Shown here: in pieces, positions 46,796 through 56,307 of the stretch
How positions within the stretch are numbered: the first letter of the stretch is position 1
Layout of the letters: every line of letters starts with the position of its first letter
Notes under the pieces: model-generated
Seen by the model: only the letters and a program-made list of their open reading frames with translations
Databases searched by the model: none
What the model was told of the DNA's origin: nothing
From: Candidatus Hodarchaeota archaeon
GTDB taxonomy: Archaea; Asgardarchaeota; Heimdallarchaeia; Hodarchaeales; Hodarchaeaceae
Assembly: GCA_016840285.1 (NCBI GenBank)
Contig: JAEOSR010000050.1
Span: forward strand, 1 to 64,000
Length of the DNA: 64,000 bases
Direction of reading: 5' to 3'
Program-made: the position numbers and the translations under genes

Positions 46796-48502
46796 TTGGT
46801 GAGTGTCTTGACTGAAAATAATACTTATGCTGATAAACCTTGGATGAAATCTTACAAAGTGGGACCATATAAACTCCCAAAGACAATGGAACCATACCCG
46901 AAAATTCCTGTGACTAAGTTTCTTGAAGATACTGCTACTGAATTTCCAGACAACGTTGCATGTACCTTTATTGCGGGAGACTATAGAACAGATATAAGGT
47001 ATTTAGAGTTGAAACTACAAGTAGATAAACTAGCAACAGCTCTTGATGGTTTAGGAGTAAAGAAAGGGGATAGAGTTGCAACCATTTTACCTTCTTGTCC
47101 ACAATTCATTATCGCAGATTATGCCATCATGCAACTTGGAGCGGTGCATGTCCCACTCAGTATCTTGCATAAGGCTCCGGAACTGCTATACGAAATCAAA
47201 GAATCTGACACTGAAACTGTAATATGCTCATATCGACGTCTTGAGAGAATAGAGGCAATTAAAGACGAGATTAAGTTAAAAAGTGTTATCTATACACCAG
47301 TACCTATCTTCCCTGATTATTCCCTTCCTGAAATAGAAGAATTACCTGATATGACAAATTTGCATCGATTAGAGGACTTAATTGAAAAAAGTGATAGTAA
47401 TCCTCCGACTGTTGAAATCAAACCAACCGAGGATCTTGCGTTACTCCCATTTACAGGTGGTACGACGGGAGTTCCCAAAGCAACAATGTTAACTCATTAT
47501 AACATCACAACAAACGTGATACAGTCGGTTCAGTGGATGATGCATCCCTTACGTGCGGGAATAAAGGGAAAAGCGGCCGCATTAATCTGTCTCCCCATTT
47601 TCCACCAAGCAGGTCATTTCCTAATGCATGTTGGGATTTCATGGGGATTACGCGGTTTTTTAGTTGACGGACGAGATCTATTATTAATTGCTGACATAAT
47701 CAATGAACACCGTCCATTCATCGTGGGAGGCGTACCTACGCATTATATGTTATTACTTGACAATCCTACCCTAAAGAAAATGCCAATATTTTTCTTCTCT
47801 GGTGCTGCTGCTTTACCTCAGGATGTTGCTGAAAAATGGGAGAAAAAAATTGGCACCCCATTAAGTGAGGGATATGGTATGACCGAAGCATGTGCTGTCA
47901 CGCATATGAATCCATCAGGCCTTTCTAAAGTGACTGGTTTTATGCCAAAAGTAAAAAGATCTGTGGGAGTCCCTGTTGCGGATACAGAAGTAAAAATAGT
48001 CAACCTAGAGACAGGTAAAGAAGCACCCTTTGGCGAACCTGGCGAACTGTGGATTCGAGGACCTCAAGTAATGAAAGGATATTGGCCTGAGGAAGGAAAA
48101 GGTCTACAACATGGTGGTTGGTTAGCAACTGGTGATGTCGCCAAGATGGATGGAGACGGCTACTTCAACATTGTAGATCGTATTAAAGATATGATTAACG
48201 TAAGTGGAATGAAGGTCTACTCGCAAACCGTTGATGATGTATTACACAAACACCCCGCTGTAAGCGTTGCAGGTGTTATTGGAGTACAAGATCCAGATCG
48301 TCCAGGTAGTGAAAGAGTCAAAGCATTTATTGCTCTGAGGGATGATTATAAAGATACTGTTACCCCTACTGATATGATCCAATATTGCAAAGAGAATCTA
48401 CCTTCTTATGCAGTACCTAAGTTTATTGAGTTTAGAGACGCACTCCCTCTAACTCCAGTTATGAAACTTGATAAGAAAAAACTTAGAGAAGAAGAAACGT
48501 AA
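46796..48502 (+). CDS. Acyl-CoA synthetase (AMP-forming, long-chain type)
   Basis: The 568-residue enzyme shows the adenylate-forming motifs: LLPFTGGTTGVPKATMLTHYN, LSEGYGMTEACAVTHMNPSG, and GYFNIVDRIKDMINVSGMKVY, plus the C-terminal Lys in VMKLDKKKLREE. It activates fatty or other carboxylic acids to CoA thioesters. The gene stop overlaps the moaD start (TAATG at 48500-48504). The start is TTG 46796 or GTG 46799; both add only a few residues. Confidence 0.9.
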   Translation: MVSVLTENNTYADKPWMKSYKVGPYKLPKTMEPYPKIPVTKFLEDTATEFPDNVACTFIAGDYRTDIRYLELKLQVDKLATALDGLGVKKGDRVATILPSCPQFIIADYAIMQLGAVHVPLSILHKAPELLYEIKESDTETVICSYRRLERIEAIKDEIKLKSVIYTPVPIFPDYSLPEIEELPDMTNLHRLEDLIEKSDSNPPTVEIKPTEDLALLPFTGGTTGVPKATMLTHYNITTNVIQSVQWMMHPLRAGIKGKAAALICLPIFHQAGHFLMHVGISWGLRGFLVDGRDLLLIADIINEHRPFIVGGVPTHYMLLLDNPTLKKMPIFFFSGAAALPQDVAEKWEKKIGTPLSEGYGMTEACAVTHMNPSGLSKVTGFMPKVKRSVGVPVADTEVKIVNLETGKEAPFGEPGELWIRGPQVMKGYWPEEGKGLQHGGWLATGDVAKMDGDGYFNIVDRIKDMINVSGMKVYSQTVDDVLHKHPAVSVAGVIGVQDPDRPGSERVKAFIALRDDYKDTVTPTDMIQYCKENLPSYAVPKFIEFRDALPLTPVMKLDKKKLREEET

Positions 48503-48813
48503 TGACTAATGGAAAAGATGAACCGAGAATCATTGAAACAACAGTCAGATTTTTTGCCACGTTCAAACAAATTACTAATCATCGTGAGATAGAATTCGAA
48601 ATAGAAGAAGGAACAACCATACAACAGCTTTTAGAGGTTATTTTTGAACAATTTGTCACATTGCAAGATAAAATTTTCAATGATAATAATGAACTTAGAC
48701 CATGGATTCACATTCTTAAAAATGGTAGAAATATAAAATTCTTAGATGGGATTGAAACCACCTTAACTGATGGAGATGTAGTTGCATTGTTTCCACCAGT
48801 GGCAGGTGGATAA
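48502..48813 (+). CDS. MoaD/ThiS-family sulfur-carrier protein
   Basis: The 103-residue beta-grasp protein ends in PPVAGG, the diglycine that is adenylated and thiocarboxylated in MoaD. TVRFFATFKQITNHREIEFE and LTDGDVVALFPPVAGG match the family. It supplies sulfur for pterin dithiolene in the molybdenum/tungsten cofactor, fitting the AOR at the head of the cluster. The ATG overlaps the ligase stop. A role as a protein modifier, as for archaeal SAMPs, cannot be ruled out. Confidence 0.85.
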   Translation: MTNGKDEPRIIETTVRFFATFKQITNHREIEFEIEEGTTIQQLLEVIFEQFVTLQDKIFNDNNELRPWIHILKNGRNIKFLDGIETTLTDGDVVALFPPVAGG

Positions 48814-49005
48814 TTTTTTATGCATAACACTCTCGATATGAAATATTAAGTGTAATTAATGGTTTTTAGATTATTATCTGTTTTTGATGTTCCAGTATAA
48901 TGATTTGTTAATATACTAGGAATTAGATATATCATTAAACAAAGAACTTAAATTCTATTTTCACTGATATACTTTCTCTGAATGAAATACAGGGTAATAA
49001 GATAA

Positions 49006-49753
49006 ATGGCCTTTGAAAAAAATACAGTAAATTTGGAATCTGATGAAGGCCTAGACGCAATATTAGACTTCCTTCGTCAAACATGAGTATCTAGATATCT
49101 TAGAGACCGATCCAAAGGAAATAGATCTGCTAATTGATAATCTTTCAATAAATGTTACTCATTTCTTTAGAGATAAGGATCTATGGGCTATACTTGAACA
49201 CAAGATCCTCCCAAAAATTCATGATAATTCTGGACCGACACGAATTTGGAGTGCTGGCTGTGCAGTAGGCCCAGAACCCTATAGTATCGCTATTCTTATG
49301 TTTGATAGATTTAAATCCGTCAGTTTAGACCGATTACATATTTTAGCAACAGATTTACGCCAAGAATTTCTAGAACAGGCCCAAGCTGGAGTCTATTCCT
49401 ACCATTTGTTAGAAGAAATCAACCCAGAAAAATTCCAAAAATATTTCAAACCTATTACCCAAGAACTTTTCCAGCTATCAAAAAACATCCGAAACAAAGT
49501 TATCTTCAAAAAACACGACCTGAGAAAATCCCCTCCTTCCCGCAACTTTGATTTAATTCTTTGTCGGAATGTTTTGATTTATTTCTCAAGAAGTCAGGCT
49601 GAAGCACTCTTTCATAGATTTCATTCTGTATTGAAACCAAATGGTTATCTAGTTCTAGGGAAATGTGAACTAATCCCTATACCTGTACGACACTTATTTA
49701 GAGTTGTAGACTCTAAAACTCGGATTTATCAATGCCTGAATTCAGAGATCTGA
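49006..49753 (+). pseudogene. CheR-type MCP methyltransferase, frameshifted
   Basis: From ATG 49006 the frame reads 25 codons ending DAILDFLRQT and stops at TGA. One base over, it continues EYLDILETDPKEIDLLIDNLS, then NVTHFFRDKDLW, RIWSAGCAVGPEPYSIAI (the SAM motif I of CheR), LHILATDLRQEFLEQA and FDLILCRNVLIYFS, to 49753. An insertion of one base near 49080 restores a complete CheR. GTG or ATG starts further in give only the C-terminal half. CheR methylates glutamates of chemoreceptors. No other chemotaxis gene is in the window. Confidence 0.7.
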
Positions 49754-49758
49754 TGGAC

Positions 49759-51114
49759 TCAGAATCTTGTATCCGAGACCCCCCATTTCTCCATTGCTTG
49801 AGCAAGCTCAGGATACTCGTCTTCATGATCTTCAACGTAATCTTCGAAGTCTTCACTCGCTGTGGCTAAATCATTCATCCCAATATCTATTGCTTGACGG
49901 AACGCTCTAGCCCCTGCTACTGGGCCTTTAGGATGAGCATGAATTCCACCACCACTGCCAATCATCACATCATTTCCTAAGTCTTGCATCACCCTCAAGA
50001 CCATCCCAGGTGTTATACCACCAGAAGGCATAGGTAGAGTGGGTTTGAGATGATGCATTCGATACCGATGAGCTTTGGCAAGTCCAAGATATTTCTCTTT
50101 CAAAAATGGTGCCTTACCGTAAGGAGCAGGATATACAACAATATCAGCCCCGGCTAAGCGAGCTAACTTACCCATAATTAAAAAGGATGACACACCAGAG
50201 TAAGGGGATTCGTAAAAAGCCCCTGCAAAGTCCATATGAGCAAGAATAGGTAATTTGATTTCTGGATCCTCTGCTAACATCCTCAATGCAGGTAGCCCCA
50301 CGACAAGATAGTTCAACATTAATGCATTTCCACCCACGTCTTGGACAGCTAAGGCATTATTCCTAAGCTTTGTAAGATTATCAGTTATATTGACGGTATA
50401 TAATGTCTCTTCTCCTGTTTCATCACGGACTTTATCTACTGCTTCCATCATAAGAGGAACTCTGTCAAGAATTTTGTTATAATCCATGTCTGCAATGAGT
50501 TCATCATCTTTAACAACATCACAACCACCTAATGCAGCAGAATAAAATAATTGGGCTCCTACCTCCGGAGTCCACCCACTACAGGGTTTTATCATATTGT
50601 TTAGTAAGGGCCGTTCAGGAACCTTGAGGATTTTACGGACCCCTTCGATGCCAAATTTTGGCCCCTGAAAATTTTTTATCCAATGCTTGGGAAAACGAAG
50701 GTCTAACAACTTTAATTTTCCTCCCATGCTTATGTTACCAATTGTGGCTGTCAACATCAAGCCAATTTGATTTGTTTGATTTATAGACGGAAAAGCGATC
50801 TGGTAAATGTAGTTTCGCTCATCGACATCCTTTGGAATTTCAAACTCAAAACTTGGAACTTCATAAATTCCCAAGACTTTAGCACCGAATTTACCTCGTA
50901 ACTCGGGTGTATTTGCAGGAACAGGAACCCATGTGCCTGTTGACTGCTCACAAGCAGCAGCTCTCCCCAAATAAGCGGCATCCATTCTTGGACCAAGTTG
51001 TACCAGATAAGTACCTATAATGTACTCCTCAGGATCAATTCCCTCCTGTAGAGCCTCTTCAATAGGGTCATATTGAGCGAAAATATCCTTTTTTTTTGGT
51101 TTACCTTTTGACAT
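49759..51114 (-). CDS. RuBisCO-like protein (large-subunit family, form IV-like)
   Basis: The 451-residue protein has the RuBisCO fold and several active-site residues: E56 (CEQSTGTW), N127 (GNIS), K176 (MIKPCSGW), the carbamylatable K202 with D204/E205 (GGCDVVKDDE), H293 (AHMDFAG), and S364-G-G (MPSGGI). Key substitutions are Cys at 178 where RuBisCO has the second Lys of IKPK, Met at 294 after the His, and no loop-6 Gly-Lys-x-x-Gly. It probably enolises a RuBP-like substrate without CO2 fixation. Convergent with CheR; its substrate is unknown. Confidence 0.8.
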   Translation of the reverse strand: MSKGKPKKKDIFAQYDPIEEALQEGIDPEEYIIGTYLVQLGPRMDAAYLGRAAACEQSTGTWVPVPANTPELRGKFGAKVLGIYEVPSFEFEIPKDVDERNYIYQIAFPSINQTNQIGLMLTATIGNISMGGKLKLLDLRFPKHWIKNFQGPKFGIEGVRKILKVPERPLLNNMIKPCSGWTPEVGAQLFYSAALGGCDVVKDDELIADMDYNKILDRVPLMMEAVDKVRDETGEETLYTVNITDNLTKLRNNALAVQDVGGNALMLNYLVVGLPALRMLAEDPEIKLPILAHMDFAGAFYESPYSGVSSFLIMGKLARLAGADIVVYPAPYGKAPFLKEKYLGLAKAHRYRMHHLKPTLPMPSGGITPGMVLRVMQDLGNDVMIGSGGGIHAHPKGPVAGARAFRQAIDIGMNDLATASEDFEDYVEDHEDEYPELAQAMEKWGVSDTRF

Positions 51115-51217
51115 ATATTCAACACCAATTAATTCTGATTTACTATGTTTATTCTGCGTTAATAGATTATTTTAGAAAAAAATTCAGTATATTACTTTGA
51201 GGAAAGGTTTTTTAAGC

Positions 51218-51237
51218 CTAGTACATAAATGTACTAG
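51218..51237. promoter_or_regulatory. Perfect 9-bp palindrome, operator candidate
   Basis: ctagtacataaatgtactag has nine-base arms and a two-base centre. It starts 61 bases before ATG 51279 of the M6-type protease, within the probable promoter. The gap 51115-51278 holds both this site and the promoter of the RuBisCO-like gene on the other strand, so a regulator could control either. Confidence 0.4.
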
Positions 51238-51278
51238 TTATCTACATTATTGGAAATTTGCTAATTCGTTCAAAATAG

Positions 51279-54200
51279 ATGAGACTGATGCAACGGAAGC
51301 TAATAGGGGGAGTCATGGGAATATTTGTACTTTTTCTAATATTTAGTTCCTCTGGTAATGCAATTATTAGAATCGGTCAACTTAATAAACCATCATGGTC
51401 GTTAAACAATAATAATCAAATACATGGGAAATCACCTAAGACTGCGCTTACAGAAACATCATTGAGTCAAACTAATGGTATTAGAGATAGACCTTATGAA
51501 TTTATGCTCCCGCTAGATCCCAACCTTAAACCCCCTAGAGTCTCCATTAAATCAAGTGCTCCTAGCAGTAAGAAAAATGCTAAAATCACTGGTAAAATTA
51601 ATATTGCAGTGTTATTGGTCTGCTTTTCAAATGTAAGCTTCAGTAGCACTCATAATCCAGCATATTATACCAATCTCATTTTTAATCATAGTAATCCGAA
51701 AAGTGTTGCGAGCTATTATTGGGAAAATTCATATGGACTATTAAATCTAACAGGTGAAATTATTGGAGGAACTTGGTACCGTTCCTCGCACAGTTCAGGA
51801 TATTGGGGAGAAGATTCATCAACAGGTTCCGTTTTTCCACGAGTTGATGATAAAAATGACTATATTTATAATTTAGTTGTCGAAGGCGCACAGCTTGCTG
51901 ATCCTACAGTAAACTTCACGAGATTTGACAAAGATAGAGATAGTATTGTGGATTATTTGCTTGTTGTACACGCTGGGAACGCTCAAGAAGCCACAGGAGT
52001 CTCAACGGACATCTGGTCTCATCGCTGGAGCGTTCAAACTACCTGTGTTGTAGATAATGCTGTGATAAAAGACTATACAATATGTGCAGAGACTTCTCCA
52101 ATGGGAACTTTTGCTCATGAATTAGGGCATGCAATCGGGGATTTACCTGATTTGTATGACACCGATTATTCTTCTGATGGGATTGGACGTTGGGGACTTA
52201 TGGGAGCAGGAGCTTGGAATTATAATGAAACATCTGGATCAGGGGAAAATCCTGGAGATACACCTGCTCATCTCTGTGCTTGGTCGAAAATTACAATGGG
52301 TTGGTTGAAACCTACCATCATCACGAAACATCAATCAAATCTCGTTCTCCCAGCCATTGAGACCTCAAACAATAATAGTGTCTTGAAATTTTTCTTATCA
52401 AATAATTCCCACAGTGTAACTCTTCATGAGTATTTCTTGGTTTGTTTCCGCAATCAAACTGGTTTTGACAGTGCCCTCCCAGGTTCAGGCATCCTTATTT
52501 GGCATATTGATGAATGCAATAAATATGAGGGGAATGATGGAGAGAGGCGTAAATTAGTTGATTTAGAAGAAGCAGATGCAGATGCAGATCCAAATGGTGT
52601 ATGGGAACAACTAGACTACGTAAACCAAACAACACCCCCATGGGTAACCGTTTCGGATGATAATGGGAATATCACCGACCCCTGGACTGTAGGACGACAA
52701 TTCTATTATCAGTCCATACCAGATAGTGATAGCAACGATGGTATGTGGACTAATGTCAGTATAACTGTCAATACGACGGTTATAAATAAAATCGATGTTC
52801 TGATTGCCTATGATCCTTTTCCTTGGGATTATACCTTACTTTTAATGGACAAAACAGCCCTTAATATTAAGGATGAGGAACCTTCTCTTATAGAACATAG
52901 TTCTGGTTGTTTTTCTTTAGCATGGCAATCTAATAGGACTACGGGTGATTGGGACATATATGGCTCCCAAACTGGAGATGCAGGTCAAACCTGGAGTTCT
53001 GAAGTTCTTATTGCCAATAGCACGTTTGATGATTATAGTCCCTCACTGATTTATTGGTATCCTCCCACATATTGGGTTCGTACATATATCCCAGGCGAAG
53101 AGAATGAACCCATCCCTCCAGGAAGTTTAACAACTCAACCACCGCTACATTACATTGTAGCGTTCGTATCTGACCGAACTGGTAATCCTGATATTTATAT
53201 CACAATTAGTCCAGATTTTGTTACTTGGAGTGCTCCAGTACAGATAACGAATAATCCCGCATATGATTTCGATCCCTGCTTAATTCGGACTCCCAGTGGA
53301 GATTTAGGTTTATTCTGGGCCTCAAATCGAACAGGTAATTTTGAAATCTACTATTTTGAAGAACCATGGAGTACTTCAACTATAGTTCAGGTCACAAACA
53401 ATGCAGTTTTAGATCGTGGACCGTCATACTGTCTCTCAGAGAATAATACTCACCTTTTGGGATTTGAGCAGCAATTAGGACCCAACTCTAGTATTCAACT
53501 TCTAAGTACTACCAACTTAAATTCATGGCCTTCTTCATCAATTACTTGTACAGATTCTTTATTAAATTCTACAGAGCCTTCTCTTATTGAACGCGATGAT
53601 GGGACGCTTTTAGTCGCGTTTACCCAACTTACAGGATCAAAAGAGGAAATTCACGAAGTTATTTCTTCTAATTGGACTGATTGGACTTCACATTTAGTAA
53701 TGGGGTTCCCCAAGAATGCTAGTAGTCCTTCGTTAATAGAAGCGCATTGTGGCGCCTTATTCATGGCTTATGCTTCGTACAATGCTACTCAGATTTCCCA
53801 TGTGTACCTGATTCACACCACTCTGTGCTATCGTTATGGAGTAGGAATAAAATATCCTAAAGATACCGGTGATTCGTTTTTCAATCCTTCTCGTGTTGAA
53901 GCAAGCTCGGATTGGGTATTTACAGGAGAAATGCATTTAAATCAATCAGATTTCACTGTACCTGCTAATAATGTTACATTTAGTGTCACAGATACCAAAA
54001 ACACTTGGGAAGAAAGCGATGATGAGATCATCTTTGAGGAGTACTTGGAACCAGGGAATCCTCCCCCTCCAATTGAGATAGGACTAGATCCAGTAATAGG
54101 AACTGGTTGGTTTAATATCCCATTTCAAGATTTTCATATGATTCATCCAGAAAAATTACCAACAGCGACCATTCTTAACTTACGTATAGAATGGTGGTAC

Positions 54201-55199
54201 AAGGATCATAATGAACAATCTAAAAACATTAATGGATCTATCTACATCGAGTTATTACCTCCTCAAGACCATATTCAATTTGAAGGAAATATACCAATAC
54301 AAACCACTAGTGATACTCCTTTGGTTATTCAAGCACCAATTATTAATGGAATTGTTAGCTATGGTGTTGAATCAGTAACTGTATCTTTATATGATATGCA
54401 AGACATACCGCCAGCAGCAGCAGAAAATCCTCTGCATTCTCAACAGATAAGTGCAAAAGTTGATTCGGTCTTAAATTCGGTTTTAACTCCTTATTCTCAG
54501 CAAACTTTCGTTTTCACTGAATTAATAAAAGCGAAAGGCGTTTGGACGATCAATCTTCATCATTTGAGAGATAATACTACCACAAGAGTAATTGCTACCT
54601 CCAATGGTATTTATCCTCGCAAATCCACAGTTCTTTATGTAGAAAAATTACCATGGGATAATAACACTCCGAAATTAATTAACAAAGGACCAACACAAGC
54701 CGAAGATTTTCCCATTGTCTTTTCAGAAGAAATAACTGATAATCAAGGTAGTTTCAATTATGGTATTGATGAATCGACCATCACACTTTATTACAAGGTT
54801 TTGAATAGTGAAAATTCATGGACAGATGTCACCTACTCTGATAGTGACCCAAATTGGTCTAAAATCGGTAATATTTACAATTATACTCTCAGTTTAAGTG
54901 GGCTCGCTAAACCAATTCACATTATATATTATTGGTCTGCTAGTGATCTAGCTCACCCAAGCAATTTAGCCACAGATGGGAATCAGGAAGATCCATATTG
55001 TATTGGAATATATCCAAAAACTACAACGATAACAGTCCCTGTATCCGTGGAACCCACTCCCACCACTACCAAAACGACAACTTCAGCAATCGGTACTAGT
55101 TCTAGTTCAGAACCAAGCCGTACTATTGGATTTGAATATGTTATAATAATTGGGACTTTGGGGACGACAATAGTCATCTATAGAAGAAAACAACAGTAA
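51279..55199 (+). CDS. Secreted M6-family (immune inhibitor A-type) metalloprotease, membrane-anchored
   Basis: A 1306-residue exported protein. A basic start and hydrophobic run (KLIGGVMGIFVLFLIFSSSGNA) act as the signal. The catalytic HExxH lies in FAHELGHAIGDLPDLYDTD, and upstream VLLVCFSNVSFSSTHNPAYYTNLIF fits the M6 fold. Beyond residue about 500 come repeated beta units (TEPSLIERDDGTLLVAF, SPSLIEAHCGALFMAY) like a sialidase-type propeller, then Ig-like regions. A Thr-rich linker and a C-terminal span (FEYVIIIGTLGTTIVIYRRKQQ) anchor it. It probably digests extracellular proteins. Confidence 0.82.
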   Translation: MRLMQRKLIGGVMGIFVLFLIFSSSGNAIIRIGQLNKPSWSLNNNNQIHGKSPKTALTETSLSQTNGIRDRPYEFMLPLDPNLKPPRVSIKSSAPSSKKNAKITGKINIAVLLVCFSNVSFSSTHNPAYYTNLIFNHSNPKSVASYYWENSYGLLNLTGEIIGGTWYRSSHSSGYWGEDSSTGSVFPRVDDKNDYIYNLVVEGAQLADPTVNFTRFDKDRDSIVDYLLVVHAGNAQEATGVSTDIWSHRWSVQTTCVVDNAVIKDYTICAETSPMGTFAHELGHAIGDLPDLYDTDYSSDGIGRWGLMGAGAWNYNETSGSGENPGDTPAHLCAWSKITMGWLKPTIITKHQSNLVLPAIETSNNNSVLKFFLSNNSHSVTLHEYFLVCFRNQTGFDSALPGSGILIWHIDECNKYEGNDGERRKLVDLEEADADADPNGVWEQLDYVNQTTPPWVTVSDDNGNITDPWTVGRQFYYQSIPDSDSNDGMWTNVSITVNTTVINKIDVLIAYDPFPWDYTLLLMDKTALNIKDEEPSLIEHSSGCFSLAWQSNRTTGDWDIYGSQTGDAGQTWSSEVLIANSTFDDYSPSLIYWYPPTYWVRTYIPGEENEPIPPGSLTTQPPLHYIVAFVSDRTGNPDIYITISPDFVTWSAPVQITNNPAYDFDPCLIRTPSGDLGLFWASNRTGNFEIYYFEEPWSTSTIVQVTNNAVLDRGPSYCLSENNTHLLGFEQQLGPNSSIQLLSTTNLNSWPSSSITCTDSLLNSTEPSLIERDDGTLLVAFTQLTGSKEEIHEVISSNWTDWTSHLVMGFPKNASSPSLIEAHCGALFMAYASYNATQISHVYLIHTTLCYRYGVGIKYPKDTGDSFFNPSRVEASSDWVFTGEMHLNQSDFTVPANNVTFSVTDTKNTWEESDDEIIFEEYLEPGNPPPPIEIGLDPVIGTGWFNIPFQDFHMIHPEKLPTATILNLRIEWWYKDHNEQSKNINGSIYIELLPPQDHIQFEGNIPIQTTSDTPLVIQAPIINGIVSYGVESVTVSLYDMQDIPPAAAENPLHSQQISAKVDSVLNSVLTPYSQQTFVFTELIKAKGVWTINLHHLRDNTTTRVIATSNGIYPRKSTVLYVEKLPWDNNTPKLINKGPTQAEDFPIVFSEEITDNQGSFNYGIDESTITLYYKVLNSENSWTDVTYSDSDPNWSKIGNIYNYTLSLSGLAKPIHIIYYWSASDLAHPSNLATDGNQEDPYCIGIYPKTTTITVPVSVEPTPTTTKTTTSAIGTSSSSEPSRTIGFEYVIIIGTLGTTIVIYRRKQQ

Positions 55200-55200
55200 A

Positions 55201-55217
55201 CCTTTTTCCTTTTTTTA
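55201..55217 (+). terminator. T-rich terminator after the M6 protease
   Basis: cctttttcctttttttata begins directly after the TAA of the protease gene. Archaeal RNA polymerase releases at such T-tracts without a hairpin. Confidence 0.4.
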
Positions 55218-55314
55218 TACAACAATCAAAAATGATGAACACTAGAAGAAAAAGGTAATTTGAGTTTAAGATTAGGCTTAATGCATATATACTATTCTTT
55301 TTGAGACAATTGTG

Positions 55315-55467
55315 TCACTCTTGATATTTCAAAGGATCAGGAATGTCAGGAATGTCTGGTATGGCTCTCGATGAAAACTTTCTCCTGCACTCAACGCAAA
55401 TCCCACTCGGATGGGGACGTATCATTAGCTTTCCACATCTCTTACACGGCCCAAGTACTTCACCCAT
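55315..55467 (-). CDS. Small two-CxxC zinc-ribbon protein
   Basis: The minus strand encodes a 50-residue protein that longer-ORF filters miss: MGEVLGPCKRCGK at the N-terminus, then SGICVECRRKFSSRA, giving C8-x2-C11 and C24-x2-C27 as four zinc ligands, and a short acidic tail IPDIPDIPDPLKYQE. ATG 55467 is preceded, seven bases upstream, by GAGGTGAT, a full match to the 16S 3' end. That strong site supports expression. The role could be protein or nucleic-acid contact. The overlapping plus-strand frame is a shadow. Confidence 0.65.
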   Translation of the reverse strand: MGEVLGPCKRCGKLMIRPHPSGICVECRRKFSSRAIPDIPDIPDPLKYQE

Positions 55468-55570
55468 TCAAAAATCACCTCTTGTTTACTCTAATGAAAT
55501 ATCAATCCTAAAAATATATTCATGATGGGATTATGAAGTTCTTCAGAACATACATAAAAATCAAAAGAAC

Positions 55571-56233
55571 TTATTCCAAAGTTTCTTGTCTGGAGGGATA
55601 ATTATCAGGTTCCTTAGGATCCTTACGCCAGTTTAAAATTCCTGATTGTTGAAATAATTGGAAGAGTTTAAGTCCAAGATAACCTCCAAACCCCATCCCA
55701 CTGATAAAACATAATACAAGAAGAAAAAGGAGGATTTCAAAGGGAAGAGCGAACCCCAGGAAAGTGTTAATCTGGATAACAATATTAGATACCGCTGCCA
55801 AACCAGCAGCCAATATGATTCCTAAATCTTGCCAATTTCTGACTTTGAGAAGTATTGAAAGACTAAAATAAACAATTTCAAAAATCAGTGCCTCTCCTAT
55901 TGAAATGTAAAGAACAATCACACCAAGGTGACTAGCTGAAAAAAGTTCTATGAATCCTTTAATAATTCCGCATAGGAGAACAGTTCCTGCTTTACGATCA
56001 GTGTTCAAAAAGACTAGTACGAACCATACAATATGCAATCCAGAAAATATCTGTCCTCCTCCCTTCGGTAAACCGAATAAAAGACTAATTAATTTGCCAA
56101 GATAGCCAATAAAAGTGCTTAAAACCCCTCCTAATGATGCAAAGAGCGCAATGATTACTAGATCACTAGTTTCAAAATATCTTTTGGATTTAGCCTTTGG
56201 AGAGGACTCCATACTAAAACTCTCATTATTCAA
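55571..56233 (-). CDS. Integral membrane protein, ECF-transporter S-component-like
   Basis: The 220-residue protein has about six hydrophobic helices (LVIIALFASLGGVLSTFIGYL, LHIVWFVLVFLN, LGVIVLYISIGEALIFEIVYF, ILLFLLVLCFISGMGFGGYLG) with short loops. The pattern of KGFIELFSASHLG and the IVYF end resembles the thiamine/pyrimidine S-components (YkoE/ThiW type). No ECF ATPases lie nearby; shared ATPases elsewhere are normal for this family. The ligand is unknown and the assignment rests on overall pattern. Confidence 0.55.
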   Translation of the reverse strand: MNNESFSMESSPKAKSKRYFETSDLVIIALFASLGGVLSTFIGYLGKLISLLFGLPKGGGQIFSGLHIVWFVLVFLNTDRKAGTVLLCGIIKGFIELFSASHLGVIVLYISIGEALIFEIVYFSLSILLKVRNWQDLGIILAAGLAAVSNIVIQINTFLGFALPFEILLFLLVLCFISGMGFGGYLGLKLFQLFQQSGILNWRKDPKEPDNYPSRQETLE

Positions 56234-56307
56234 TCTTATTAGAACGCTCAGAGCTAGGATTTATTACAAGATTTTAATTATATTCACTCCATTATATCAG
56301 TCTCATA

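Noticed and set aside
49298..49753. A stand-alone short methyltransferase starting at 49298
   Set aside because: The CheR SAM motif and N-terminal domain lie upstream in the same frame and one base over, so this start is inside the gene.
55343..55525. A 60-residue plus-strand gene
   Set aside because: It lies opposite a minus-strand zinc-ribbon gene that has a strong ribosome-binding site and conserved-type motifs.
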